In this document: piece by piece, positions 1 through 8,301 of the stretch
How positions within the stretch are numbered: the first letter of the stretch is position 1
Layout: each line of letters begins with the position of its first letter
Source of the DNA: Kitasatospora sp. Root107
GTDB taxonomy: Bacteria > Actinomycetota > Actinomycetes > Streptomycetales > Streptomycetaceae
Length of the DNA stretch: 51,705 nt
Assembly (NCBI RefSeq): GCF_001424875.1
Contig: NZ_LMCT01000019.1
Location: 1-51,705 of the forward strand
Direction: 5' to 3'
Translations under genes and position numbers: made by a program
The notes under the pieces: generated by a model
Databases searched by the model: none
What the model saw: only the letters and a program-made list of their open reading frames with translations
Told to the model about the DNA's origin: nothing

Positions 1-42
1 CCAGCGCGGTGAGCTGGACGCCGGTGCCGAGCGAAGGTGCCA

Positions 43-159
43 GGTGTGGTCATAGCGTGAGGGAAACGCCCGGTTACATTCCGAACCCGGAAGCTAAGCC
101 TCATAGCGCCGATGGTACTGCAGGGGGGACCCTGTGGGAGAGTAGGACGCCGCCGAACA
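43..159 (+). rRNA. rrf: 5S ribosomal RNA
   Basis: The core is the standard actinobacterial 5S sequence: GTCATAGCG, AGGGAAACGCCCGG, TTCCGAACCCGGAAGCTAAG, then GGGGGGACCCTGTGGGAGAGTAGGACGCCGCCGAAC. It forms the large-subunit 5S RNA and is normally the last gene of an rRNA operon. The 23S gene would lie left of the window. The 3' end is set by the helix I 3' arm, about 10 nt before a terminator. The 5' end is uncertain because the expected helix I 5' arm (GTTCGG-like) is replaced by bases that do not pair with the 3' arm, so position 43 is an estimate by alignment to the family. Confidence 0.93.
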
Positions 160-168
160 ATCTTTAGT

Positions 169-206
169 CAGAAAGCCCCTACCCGGTCCCGGGTAGGGGC
201 TTTCTG
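169..206 (+). terminator. rRNA operon terminator
   Basis: A near-continuous hairpin of about 17 bp begins 10 nt after the 5S 3' end. Its left arm starts CAGAAAGCCCC and its right arm ends GGGGCTTTCTG. The strength and position fit intrinsic termination of the rRNA operon. Confidence 0.93.
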
Positions 207-273
207 CATTTCCGGAACAGACTGACCGGACCCAGCCTGGTGAGAGAACACCCGCCCAGGGGTGGTGGTAGGA

Positions 274-287
274 CTACCTCGAAGTAG
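274..287. promoter_or_regulatory. Imperfect palindrome upstream of the sensor kinase
   Basis: CTACCTCGAAGTAG is a 14-bp palindrome with one symmetric mismatch pair. It lies about 95 bp before the chosen start of the kinase gene. It could be an operator for the neighbouring NarL-type regulator, but nothing else in the sequence proves this. Confidence 0.25.
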
Positions 288-381
288 GGAGGGACGGCCA
301 GTGCCAGAGCAGGGCTCCCCGGGCAACACTGAGGAGCGTCAGTCGAACCGGCCAGCAGTCTCAGCCCTACAGGAGTCCACG

Positions 382-1794
382 GTGACAACCGCCAACCCCC
401 CGAAGAGCCTCGCCCCAAGGACTGAGCCGGTCAGGGCGCTGTTCCGGTCCGGGGTCAGGTCCCTCGGCTGGGCCGGTGCGGTGGTCGTGAGCGCTGTACC
501 GGGTGTGCTGATGCCGTTTCTGGCAGCTCTACTGGTCGGTGGAGCAGCGATGGCCTTTCTGGGATCCAGCGATGTGGCGGCGCTGATCTCGATGGGGTTG
601 GCCGGGCTGGCGGGGATCGGGCTGGCGGCGCCGGCCGTGCGGCTCAACGCCGGGTGGACGCGGTCCCAGGTGGAGCGCTGGTGCCGGGTGCGGATGGCGG
701 TGTCGTACACCAACCGACCGCCGCTGGAGGTTGATTCGCGTGGTTACTGGTGGACGGGGTATTCGTACCATCGGAGCCGGAGTGTTGCCCGGCTCGCCCA
801 GTTGGTGCACTGGTCACTGCGGGACCCGGCCACCCGGGCGGAGATGGTCTGGCTGGTGGTCAATCCAGCGGCTGTGCTGGCCCTGATCTGCCCGGTGCTG
901 TGCCTGTTCGTCGGTGGTGCGGCGTTCGGTCTCTCTGCTCCGTTCGACAGTCGTACCTACACGGGCGTCCAGGAAGGTATGGGCTCGCTGCTGGTGTCGC
1001 TCCTGATCAGCGCCGGGATCCTGCTGGTGGCGGTGGCGATCCTGCCGTACGCGCTGAACGTGCATGCCGACCTGGCGAGGAGGGTGCTCGATCCCCAGGG
1101 CAGGGCGTCGAACATCCAACTGACCCGTCGGGTAGCCGAGTTGACGGAGACCCGGGCGGAGGCAGTCGGTGACCAGGCGGCCGAGTTGCGGCGGATCGAG
1201 CGGGATCTGCACGACGGGGCCCAGGCTCGGCTGGTGGCGATCGGGATGACCCTCGGCACGATCGAGCACCTGCTGGACAGCGACCCGGCGGCGGCACGCC
1301 AACTGCTCGCCGAGGCCCGGCAGTCGTCGGCGAAGGCGCTCCAGGAACTCCGTGATCTGGTGCGGGGCATCCACCCGCCGGTGCTGGCGGAGCGCGGTCT
1401 CGGTGACGCCGTCCGTGCGCTCGCGCTGGACAGCGCGCAGGACACCGAGGTGACGGTGAGTCTGCCCGCGCGCCCGGAGGCTCCCGTGGAGGCGGCGGTC
1501 TACTTCTCGATCAGCGAGTTGATGGCCAACGCGGCGAAGCACTCGGGAGCCCAGCACGTATGGGTGGACATCCTGTACCGCGCCGGGCGGCTCCGGGTCA
1601 CCGTGACGGATGACGGGAGGGGCGGTGTCGCGCCGGAGCGGGGCAGTGGGCTGCGCGGGATCGAGCGGAGGTTGGGTACCTTCGACGGTGTCCTCTCGCT
1701 CGGCAGTCCGCAGGGCGGTCCGACCACCATCACCATGGAGTTGCCGTGCGCGTTGTCCTCGCCGAGGACCTCTACCTCCTTCGAGAAGGGCTGA
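382..1794 (+). CDS. NarL-family sensor histidine kinase
   Basis: Membrane sensor kinase of 470 aa that should autophosphorylate on histidine and pass phosphate to the response regulator encoded next. The N-terminal half has about four hydrophobic segments. The HisKA_3 phosphoacceptor motif is ERDLHDGAQ, near the middle of the protein. The HATPase domain shows the N box (ELMANAAKHSG) and the G box (DDGRGG, then GSGLRGIERR). The start chosen is GTG at 382 because AGGAG sits 6 nt upstream; an in-frame start at 262 has no good ribosome site and would add a low-complexity extension. The 3' end overlaps the regulator gene by 49 nt, so the two are co-transcribed. The signal sensed cannot be read from the sequence. 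Confidence 0.92.
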   Translation: MTTANPPKSLAPRTEPVRALFRSGVRSLGWAGAVVVSAVPGVLMPFLAALLVGGAAMAFLGSSDVAALISMGLAGLAGIGLAAPAVRLNAGWTRSQVERWCRVRMAVSYTNRPPLEVDSRGYWWTGYSYHRSRSVARLAQLVHWSLRDPATRAEMVWLVVNPAAVLALICPVLCLFVGGAAFGLSAPFDSRTYTGVQEGMGSLLVSLLISAGILLVAVAILPYALNVHADLARRVLDPQGRASNIQLTRRVAELTETRAEAVGDQAAELRRIERDLHDGAQARLVAIGMTLGTIEHLLDSDPAAARQLLAEARQSSAKALQELRDLVRGIHPPVLAERGLGDAVRALALDSAQDTEVTVSLPARPEAPVEAAVYFSISELMANAAKHSGAQHVWVDILYRAGRLRVTVTDDGRGGVAPERGSGLRGIERRLGTFDGVLSLGSPQGGPTTITMELPCALSSPRTSTSFEKG

Positions 1795-2408
1795 TCCGCC
1801 TTCTTGAGGCACACGGGTTCACCATCGCCGCAGCGGTGGAGACGGGGCCCGAACTGCTGGCCGCGTTGTTGGAGCATCGGCCGGATGTCGCGGTGGTCGA
1901 CGTCCGGCTGCCGCCGACACTGACGGACGAGGGACTCCAGGCGGCGTTGGCGGCCCGCCGGGAGATTCCGGGCCTGCCGGTGCTCGTCCTCTCGCAGCAC
2001 GTGCAGCAGCTGTATGCCCGGGAGTTGCTCGCGGACGGTACGGGTGGGGTGGGTTACCTGCTCAAGGACCGGGTGTTCAACGCGGATCAGTTCATCGACG
2101 CGGTCCGCCGGGTGGCGGCCGGCGGTACCGCGATGGATCCGGACGTGATCGCCAAGTTGCTCGCCAGCCGGTCGAGTTCGCAGCCACTGCAGTGTCTGTC
2201 ACCACGAGAGCGGGCCGTGCTGGAGCTGATGGCGGAGGGGTGCTCCAACTCGGCGATCGCGAGCCGACTGGTCGTCAGTGATGGTGCGGTGGCCAAACAC
2301 ATTGCCAATATCTTCACGAAGTTGGAGCTTGCCCCGGCCGAGGACGCCAATCGCCGGGTCCAGGCGGTGTTGGCGCACCTCAACGGCACCCCGGCGGATG
2401 TCTCATAG
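1746..2408 (+). CDS. NarL/LuxR-type response regulator
   Basis: DNA-binding response regulator of 220 aa. The receiver domain occupies about residues 1-120, with the acidic pocket E7/D8, the phosphoacceptor D52 (in VVDVRLP) and the conserved K107 (in LLKDR). A LuxR/GerE helix-turn-helix follows at about 150-205 (LSPRERAVLELMAEG, then SNSAIASRL and KHIANIFTKL). It starts at GTG 1746, inside the kinase gene, with GGAG 5 nt upstream, which is typical translational coupling of NarL-type pairs. Cognate partner of the preceding kinase. Target genes are unknown; the palindrome near 274-287 is one candidate for autoregulation. Confidence 0.93.
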   Translation: MRVVLAEDLYLLREGLIRLLEAHGFTIAAAVETGPELLAALLEHRPDVAVVDVRLPPTLTDEGLQAALAARREIPGLPVLVLSQHVQQLYARELLADGTGGVGYLLKDRVFNADQFIDAVRRVAAGGTAMDPDVIAKLLASRSSSQPLQCLSPRERAVLELMAEGCSNSAIASRLVVSDGAVAKHIANIFTKLELAPAEDANRRVQAVLAHLNGTPADVS

Positions 2409-2565
2409 CCCAGGGGGCTTCGGCAGTGGAACGCCCGTGCGAGTAGTATCCGGTGGGCCGTGACGGTCGTTGGTGCGGTGGTTCCGCTCCTCGGCAAGGG
2501 TCGATCCGGCAGCAACGGTCGCATACGGCAGCCGCCGACTCCCAGCCCCAGGGGTTGATCAACTG

Positions 2566-4080
2566 ATGGCACGTCCCACTCTCACCCGCGCCCACCGGAT
2601 CCTGCTCGGTGTGGTGGCCGCCGGAGCCTGCCTGATCTCGGGCATCGGCTTCGCCGGGTCCTACAACGCGGTGCGTGAGCTGGCGCTGGAGAAGGGCTTC
2701 GGGTCCTTCTCGTACGCCTTCCCGATCGGCGTGGACGCGGGCATCGTGGTGCTGCTCGCGCTGGACCTGGTGCTGACCTGGCTGCGGATACCGTTCCCGC
2801 TGCTGCGGCAGACGGCCTGGCTGCTGACGGCCGCCACCATCGCGTTCAACGCCGCGGCGTCCTGGGGCGATGCGCTCGGTATGGCGATGCACGCGGTCAT
2901 CCCGGTGCTGTTCGTCGTGGTGGTGGAGGCGTCCCGGCACGCGGTCGGCCGGATTGCGGCGATCACCGCCGACCGGCACATGGAGTCGGTCCGGTTGATG
3001 CGCTGGGTGCTGTCGCCGGTGCCGACCTTCCGGCTCTGGCGACGGATGAAGCTCTGGGAGCTGCGTTCGTATGACGAGACCGTCCGGCTGGAGCAGAACC
3101 GGCTGGTGTACCGCGCGCAGCTGCGCTTCCGCTACGGGCGGGGCTGGCGCCGGTCCGCGCCGTTCCAGGCGCTGCTGCCGTTGAAGCTCGCCAAGTACGG
3201 CGTGCCGCTCGATCCGTCCATCCTGGATCGGATCGACGGGCCGCTGGAGAGCGCCCTGGTGGCGCGGTTGGAGCCTGCGCCGCTCGCCGCCGAGCCGACG
3301 GCGGTGCAGGTGGACGGCCGTGTCCCGATGCCCGCCCAGACTCGCGCGGAAGTGGCCGAGGCACAGCTGCCGGAGCCGGTGCTGGAGCCGAAGCCGGTGG
3401 CCGTGGCGGCCGCGCTGGCCGGCCCGACGCTGGCCAAGCTGGCCGCCGTCCGGCTGCGCGACGCGCAGGAGCACGGGGTGGCCGAGCAGTCTCCGGTGCC
3501 GACCCAGTCCGAGCTGAACGTCTGGACGGCGCGCGCGGTCCGGTCGCACGCCCAGCCGACCGAGCCGGTGCACACGGCGCGGGTGCCCGGCCAGCCGTCG
3601 CCGTGGTTCAAGGCGCCCCGGCCGACCCGTCCGGGGGACGAGCCGGCCGAGCAGCCGGCGCCCCGTCAGTTCCGGTCGCCGGAGCAGCAGTCGCCGATGC
3701 GGGCGGAGTCCGTGCAGCCGCAGGCAGGCCCGGCGGTGGCGCGACCGGTCCGGCTGGAGCAGTTGGCCCCGCAGGCCGATCAGTCGTCGGTGGCGGAGCC
3801 GCTGACCTTCGACGACCTGGCGGACGTCGAGGCGGCCGGTTCGGTGGAGCAGGATCGCCGCCCGCTGCCCGAGCCGCTCGATCCCGAGCTCTGCTACGAG
3901 GCGCTGACCACGTACATCGACCGGTTCCAGCACCAGCCGGATCCGCAGCGGCTCGCGGAGTTCCTGACCCGGGAGTACGGAGTGGCGGGCAGCCGTCCGG
4001 ATGGTTCGGTGAGCCCGAAGGACGTCGAGCGGTACTGGTCCCAGCTGGAGGAACGTTACATCGCGGCGGGCCGGGACTGA
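2566..4080 (+). CDS. DUF2637 membrane protein
   Basis: A 504-aa actinomycete protein of the DUF2637 family; its function is not established. About 150 N-terminal residues contain four hydrophobic segments (around LLGVVAAGACLISGIGFAG, VDAGIVVLLALDLVLTW, LLTAATIAFNAAASW and AVIPVLFVVVVEA). A charged region follows (FRLWRRMKLWELRSYDETVRLEQ). The middle is a long Pro/Ala/Glu-rich, probably disordered linker. A compact C-terminal segment (YEALTTYIDRFQHQPDPQRLAEFL) resembles the DNA-binding-like tails seen in this family. ATG 2566 was chosen because it opens the family-typical N-terminus (MARPTLTRAHRILLG) with an AGGGG about 11 nt upstream; a GTG at 2470 is possible but would add 32 atypical residues. 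Confidence 0.85.
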   Translation: MARPTLTRAHRILLGVVAAGACLISGIGFAGSYNAVRELALEKGFGSFSYAFPIGVDAGIVVLLALDLVLTWLRIPFPLLRQTAWLLTAATIAFNAAASWGDALGMAMHAVIPVLFVVVVEASRHAVGRIAAITADRHMESVRLMRWVLSPVPTFRLWRRMKLWELRSYDETVRLEQNRLVYRAQLRFRYGRGWRRSAPFQALLPLKLAKYGVPLDPSILDRIDGPLESALVARLEPAPLAAEPTAVQVDGRVPMPAQTRAEVAEAQLPEPVLEPKPVAVAAALAGPTLAKLAAVRLRDAQEHGVAEQSPVPTQSELNVWTARAVRSHAQPTEPVHTARVPGQPSPWFKAPRPTRPGDEPAEQPAPRQFRSPEQQSPMRAESVQPQAGPAVARPVRLEQLAPQADQSSVAEPLTFDDLADVEAAGSVEQDRRPLPEPLDPELCYEALTTYIDRFQHQPDPQRLAEFLTREYGVAGSRPDGSVSPKDVERYWSQLEERYIAAGRD

Positions 4081-4101
4081 GGTTCGCCGGAGGATCGGCC
4101 A

Positions 4102-4150
4102 TTGACGGCCTGAGTGCGGCGCCGTTACCTTCGCATCAACAATCTGTTGA
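4102..4150 (+). promoter_or_regulatory. Promoter with perfect 15-bp palindromic operator
   Basis: TTGACG (4102-4107) and a TTACCT-like -10 about 17 nt later suggest a promoter. Just downstream, at 4136-4150, lies the perfect inverted repeat TCAACA-ATC-TGTTGA, between the -10 and the ribosome site of the aldolase gene. That placement suits repressor blocking. The size and symmetry resemble operators of IclR- or GntR-type repressors; the repressor itself is not identified here. Confidence 0.6.
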
Positions 4151-4168
4151 AGGCGTGGAGGATTCGGC

Positions 4169-5458
4169 ATGTCGCAGGCCAAGCTGGACGGTAGCAAGTC
4201 CGAGGGCGGCGCCTCGTTCTCCGAGGCCGCCCGGGCCGCGGTGGAGGCGCTGCTCGCCCCGGTCGACGCCGAGCTGACCCGGCGTTACCCGGGCGACGAC
4301 GGCAGCCGCCAGCCGGTGCACACCGTCTACGTACCGGCCGACGCCTTCGAGGCCGACACCGTGCGCAGTTGGGGCGCCCAGGCGCTGGCCGCCTTCGACG
4401 CGCACGCCGCCACCCCGGCCCAGCTGGCGCTGGCGCTCGGCGTGGCCGACGACGACCTGCTGGCCGACGTGCACGCCCGGGTCCGCGCCAAGCTGGAGCG
4501 CGAGCCGGTCGAGGACCTGCGGATCGACTTCGAGGACGGCTACGGCCCGCGCCCCGATGCCGAGGAGGACGCGGCCGCGATCCGCTCCGCCCGCCTGGTC
4601 GCCGCCGCCGTGGCGGACGGCACCGCCCCGCCGTACATCGGTATCCGGATCAAGTGCATGGAGGCGGCGGTCCGCGACCGCGGCATCCGCACCCTGGAGC
4701 TGTTCCTGTCCACCCTGCTGGCCGAGGGCGGGCTGCCCGACGGCCTGGTGCTCACGCTGCCGAAGGTGACCTACGCCGAGCAGGTCACCGCGCTGGTCCG
4801 GCTGCTGGCCGACTTCGAGCAGCGGGCCGGGCTGCCGGTCGGGCGGATCGGGTTCGAGATCCAGATCGAGACCACGCAGGCCATTCTCGGTGCCGACGGC
4901 CGGGCCACCGTGGCCCGGATGATCGAGGCCGCCGAGGGCCGGGCCACCGGTCTGCACTACGGCACCTTCGACTACAGCGCCTCCTGCGGCGTCAGCGCCG
5001 CGTACCAGAGCATGGACCACCCGGTCGCCGACCACGCGAAGGCGGTCATGCAGGTGGCGGCCGCCGGTACCGGGGTGCGGCTGTCGGACGGTTCGACCAA
5101 CGTCATCCCGACCGGCCCGACCGAGCAGGTGCACGCGGCCTGGAAGCTGCACCACGACCTGGTCCGCCGCTCGCTGGCCCGCGCCTACTACCAGGGCTGG
5201 GACATGCACCCGGCGCACCTGCCGACCCGTTACGTCGCGGTCTACTCCTTCTACCGCGAGGGCCTGGTGGCCGCCTCGGCCCGGCTGGCCGCGTACGTGG
5301 CCAAGGCCGGCGGCGACGTGATGGACGAGCCCGCCACCGCCCGCGCGCTCAGCGGCTACCTGCTGCGCGGTCTGGACTGTGGCGCCGTCGACCCGGCCGA
5401 GGTCACCGAGCTGACCGGCCTGGACCGCAAGCAGCTGGACGCCCTCGCAGGTCGCTGA
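4169..5458 (+). CDS. HpcH/HpaI- or CitE-like aldolase family protein (DUF6986 type)
   Basis: A 429-aa protein of the TIM-barrel aldolase/citrate-lyase-beta type. Features include an acidic metal-site stretch (RIDFEDGYGPRPDAEED), a glutamate-containing strand (FEIQIETTQAIL) and a barrel-end segment (GWDMHPAHLPTRYVA). Family members cleave or condense oxo-acid/acyl-CoA substrates using a divalent metal; the substrate of this subfamily is not known to me with certainty, and a role in glyoxylate or purine-derived carbon metabolism is only a guess. ATG 4169 has GGAGG 7 nt upstream. The gene is monocistronic: its own promoter and palindrome lie upstream and a strong terminator downstream. Confidence 0.8.
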   Translation: MSQAKLDGSKSEGGASFSEAARAAVEALLAPVDAELTRRYPGDDGSRQPVHTVYVPADAFEADTVRSWGAQALAAFDAHAATPAQLALALGVADDDLLADVHARVRAKLEREPVEDLRIDFEDGYGPRPDAEEDAAAIRSARLVAAAVADGTAPPYIGIRIKCMEAAVRDRGIRTLELFLSTLLAEGGLPDGLVLTLPKVTYAEQVTALVRLLADFEQRAGLPVGRIGFEIQIETTQAILGADGRATVARMIEAAEGRATGLHYGTFDYSASCGVSAAYQSMDHPVADHAKAVMQVAAAGTGVRLSDGSTNVIPTGPTEQVHAAWKLHHDLVRRSLARAYYQGWDMHPAHLPTRYVAVYSFYREGLVAASARLAAYVAKAGGDVMDEPATARALSGYLLRGLDCGAVDPAEVTELTGLDRKQLDALAGR

Positions 5459-5500
5459 CCGCCGGGCCGGACCGGACCGGGCTGCACCGGAACGCTCGTT

Positions 5501-5534
5501 AAGCTGGCAGGGACCGCCCGGTCCCTGCCAGCTT
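5501..5534 (+). terminator. Intrinsic terminator after the aldolase gene
   Basis: Perfect 15-bp stem (AAGCTGGCAGGGACC and its complement) with a 4-nt loop GCCC, ending in a short T run. It lies 42 nt after the aldolase stop codon. Confidence 0.92.
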
Positions 5535-5561
5535 TTCGTATGTCTGGAGTACCCCCGCACC

Positions 5562-6218
5562 ATGCCGGAGCCGACCCCCAAGCCCTATCTGACCGTTCGG
5601 GGTTCCGGCGTGCACGAGCTGGAGATCAAGAAGTCCCGCTTCATCTGCCACCTGGCCAGGGTCACCGACGAGGCGGAGGCGCAGACGTTCATCGCGGGCA
5701 TCCGCAAGCAGTACTGGGACGCCCGGCACAACTGCACCGCCTTCGTGGTCGGCGGTGAGCAGCCGCGCGAGCGTTCCAGTGACGACGGCGAGCCGGGCGG
5801 CACGGCCGGGGTGCCGATGCTGGAGGTGTTGCGGCGGCGTGGACTGACCGACACCGCCGCGGTGGTGACCCGGTACTTCGGCGGGATCAAACTCGGTGCG
5901 GGCGGCCTGGTGCGGGCGTACGGGAGCGCGGTCTCCGAGGCGGTGGACGCGGTCGGACTGCTGGAGCGGCGCCCGGTCGCGCTGCTCACCGTCGCGGTCG
6001 ACCACACCAGGGCGGGGCGGCTGGACAACGACCTGCGGGCTGCCGGGTACGTGGTGCGGGAGCTGTCCTACCAGGCGGCCGGGGTACGGATCGAAGTCGG
6101 CGTCCCCGAGCCGGAGGTGACGGAGTTTCATGCCTGGCTGGCCGAGGCGACCGGCGGTTCGGCGGTCGCGGAGGCGACCGGCCGGGACTTCGTCGAGGTG
6201 CCGGTGGGGGACGCCTGA
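5562..6218 (+). CDS. YigZ/IMPACT family protein
   Basis: A 218-aa member of the conserved UPF0029/IMPACT family. The N-terminal UPF0029 domain (about residues 15-125) has the characteristic KKSRFICHL, DARHNCTAFVVG, SSDDGEPGGTAGVPML and TRYFGGIKLGAGGLVRAYG stretches. The C-terminal DUF1949 domain covers about 140-205. The eukaryotic relative IMPACT modulates Gcn2; the bacterial role is unresolved, with peptidase or translation-linked functions proposed. ATG 5562 follows a TGGAG about 12 nt upstream. The gene stands alone between two hairpins. Confidence 0.92.
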   Translation: MPEPTPKPYLTVRGSGVHELEIKKSRFICHLARVTDEAEAQTFIAGIRKQYWDARHNCTAFVVGGEQPRERSSDDGEPGGTAGVPMLEVLRRRGLTDTAAVVTRYFGGIKLGAGGLVRAYGSAVSEAVDAVGLLERRPVALLTVAVDHTRAGRLDNDLRAAGYVVRELSYQAAGVRIEVGVPEPEVTEFHAWLAEATGGSAVAEATGRDFVEVPVGDA

Positions 6219-6246
6219 GCCTCGACCCGAGGTCTCGTCTCGAGGC
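6219..6246 (+). terminator. Nested hairpin after yigZ
   Basis: GCCTCGA and TCGAGGC form 7-bp arms enclosing an inner CGAG-GT-CTCG. The element begins directly after the YigZ stop codon. It has no T tract, which is common for actinomycete terminators. Confidence 0.5.
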
Positions 6247-6476
6247 CTTGTTCCGAGGCCGCCCGAAGGACGGCAGGACGGCTGAAAGCAGGGTCGAGCG
6301 AAAACCTAGTGACACTCGAACGAATTAACCATGCCCGGTGTTGGAACTTCCGCTCCGGGCATCGGCGTTTCCTGGAGCAAGGACCCGCACCGGTAACGGG
6401 CGGTGCGGAGCCGACCGACCACCCCGTAGATGGAGGACGTCAGACCCCAACCGCCGCACCACGGGAGGTACCTCGC

Positions 6477-8198
6477 ATGACTCCGCAGCACAGCTTGTCG
6501 CAGCGCACCGTGCCGGATCGGACCCCGCCCCGGCGTCCCGAGCCCGCCGCCGGCCAACCAGCCGGGACGGCAGGCCGGTTCGGCCAGCCGACGCCCTATC
6601 GGATGACGGTCGGTACGCCGCGGCCCCGGGCCGAGGTGGCCGCCCTGGCGGATCAGCTGCTGGCCGCCTGGCTCAAGGGGGAGGGCCATGACGAGCCCCC
6701 GCCGGACACCCTGACCCTCCCGGCCGAGCGCCTGCGCCTCGGCGAACGGATCCTGCTGGACCGCGACTTCGGTGATCTCCCCGACAGCTCGGCCGAGGCC
6801 GCGAGCGGTGCGGGCTACTTCCGCCGCAGACTGCGCACCCCCACCCCGCACGGCACCGACCAGCTGACTCTGACCCTCGCCTCCGCCACCCCGGACGGCC
6901 CCACCGAGGTCCGGCTGGAGGCCGAGTACCTGGCCGCCGGGTCCGCACTCAGGGCGGGCGGCCGGGTGCCGGTCCCCGACCTGGTCCGCGCACTCCTGCC
7001 ACTGCTGGACGCGACCGACGGCCCGGCACAGATCGGAGCGGCCCCACGCCTGGTCCGCCCGGCGGACGTGGAGGCGCTGATCGACGAACTCTGTGATCCG
7101 GAGCGTAGGTTGCCAGTGCTGGTGGCCAGTCTCCCGCCGTCCACCGCCCCTGGCGCCTGGCTGGCCGAGACCCTGCTGCCGCTCACCCGGCAGCTGACCG
7201 GTCTGGCCGCGCTGCACCTGCTGGACCACGAGGCGCTGCCACTGTTCAACGTCGCGCTGGAGTACCACAAGGTCTACGGCGGCGCGGTGCGCACCTATCT
7301 GCCCGAGGTCGATCCGGCCTGCCGGGCCGACGGCGCGCGGCACCCGGTGCTGCCCCGGCACCGGATCGAGGAGGACGTCCGCCGGGCCGCCGCGCTGCTG
7401 GCCCGGGAGCCCCGCAGGCTGGCCACCGACCTGCCGCTGCCGGCCCTGTTGGCCGCCGTCCCGGTCTACCGCGCACCGGCGGAGAGCCGTAACACGGGCA
7501 GCCCGCCCGCCGAGCACCGGACGGACCAGGAGGTGGACGCCGCCGAGCGGCAGGCCAGGGCCGACGAGCTTCAGCGGGTCCGGCACTCGCTGCACCGCTC
7601 CCGGCGTCGTGAGCGCTTCCTGAGTGCGGCCAACGAGGACCGGTCCGGCCTGCGGCACCCGGCCGGGCTGAGCCTGCCCGGCCGGCTCTGCACCGTCCGG
7701 CCGTGCGACGGCAGCCCGGGCAGCTTCGGTGAACTGGTGGGCCGGTTCGCCGAGTTCCCGCTGCTGGAGTTCACCGGCGACCAGAAGGAGGCGCTGGCAC
7801 TCGACGGCCAGTACGCCGGCACCGGGTGGGCCCGGCTGACCTGGGAGGGTCTGACGGCGCTTCAGGAGTACGCGTCGGCCGCCGTCCGCGGCGAGGCGGG
7901 CGGCGACTTCAAGCAGTGGTGCGAGCACACCCCGGCCGGCTGCCACCGGTTCCCGCCGCGCAAGGCGGTGCGCGGCGAGTCCAGGACGGTGGAGAGCCAC
8001 ACCAAGTGGAAGCGCGAGCGGATGCTCCCGGTGCCGGAGTGTGTGGACTCCTCCCGGCGCGCGTTCATGGGCGCGCACCTGCGGATCGGCGGCGGGCGGA
8101 CGGCACCCCGGCTGCACTACCTGGACGACTGCTCCGGCAGCGGCCGGATCTATGTCGGGTACATCGGCCTGCACCTCACCAACACCAGGACCAACTGA
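6477..8198 (+). CDS. Uncharacterised actinobacterial protein paired with a pseudo-Mrr protein
   Basis: A 573-aa protein I cannot assign to a named family. ATG 6477 is preceded by GGGAGGT at 7 nt spacing; a longer frame to 6309 lacks a ribosome site. Roughly residues 210-330 form a hydrophobic alpha/beta-like block (LPVLVASLPPSTAPGAWLAE, LAALHLLDHEALPLFN, VYGGAVRTYLPEVDP). Residues about 345-385 are charged and helical. The C-terminal 110 residues form a second block rich in aromatic and basic residues, with TKWKRERMLPVPECVD, AFMGAHLRIGGG and GRIYVGYIGLHLTN; tails of this kind recur in uncharacterised actinobacterial proteins. No signal peptide, membrane helix or Walker motif was seen. It lies 103 bp before the Mrr-like gene on the same strand, so a shared function is likely but unproven. 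Confidence 0.75.
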   Translation: MTPQHSLSQRTVPDRTPPRRPEPAAGQPAGTAGRFGQPTPYRMTVGTPRPRAEVAALADQLLAAWLKGEGHDEPPPDTLTLPAERLRLGERILLDRDFGDLPDSSAEAASGAGYFRRRLRTPTPHGTDQLTLTLASATPDGPTEVRLEAEYLAAGSALRAGGRVPVPDLVRALLPLLDATDGPAQIGAAPRLVRPADVEALIDELCDPERRLPVLVASLPPSTAPGAWLAETLLPLTRQLTGLAALHLLDHEALPLFNVALEYHKVYGGAVRTYLPEVDPACRADGARHPVLPRHRIEEDVRRAAALLAREPRRLATDLPLPALLAAVPVYRAPAESRNTGSPPAEHRTDQEVDAAERQARADELQRVRHSLHRSRRRERFLSAANEDRSGLRHPAGLSLPGRLCTVRPCDGSPGSFGELVGRFAEFPLLEFTGDQKEALALDGQYAGTGWARLTWEGLTALQEYASAAVRGEAGGDFKQWCEHTPAGCHRFPPRKAVRGESRTVESHTKWKRERMLPVPECVDSSRRAFMGAHLRIGGGRTAPRLHYLDDCSGSGRIYVGYIGLHLTNTRTN

Positions 8199-8301
8199 CG
8201 TCGGGGTCACGGGTCTTGGCCACCGGCGGGGGCCGGACGGTGGAGAATGCTCAGCAGCAGCCGAGCGGCCACACCGGACGAGCATGGGGGAACGACCACC
8301 G

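Noticed and set aside
2380..4197. A 605-codon open frame antisense to the DUF2637 gene
   Set aside because: His/Arg/Leu-rich shadow translation typical of high-GC genes read on the opposite strand.
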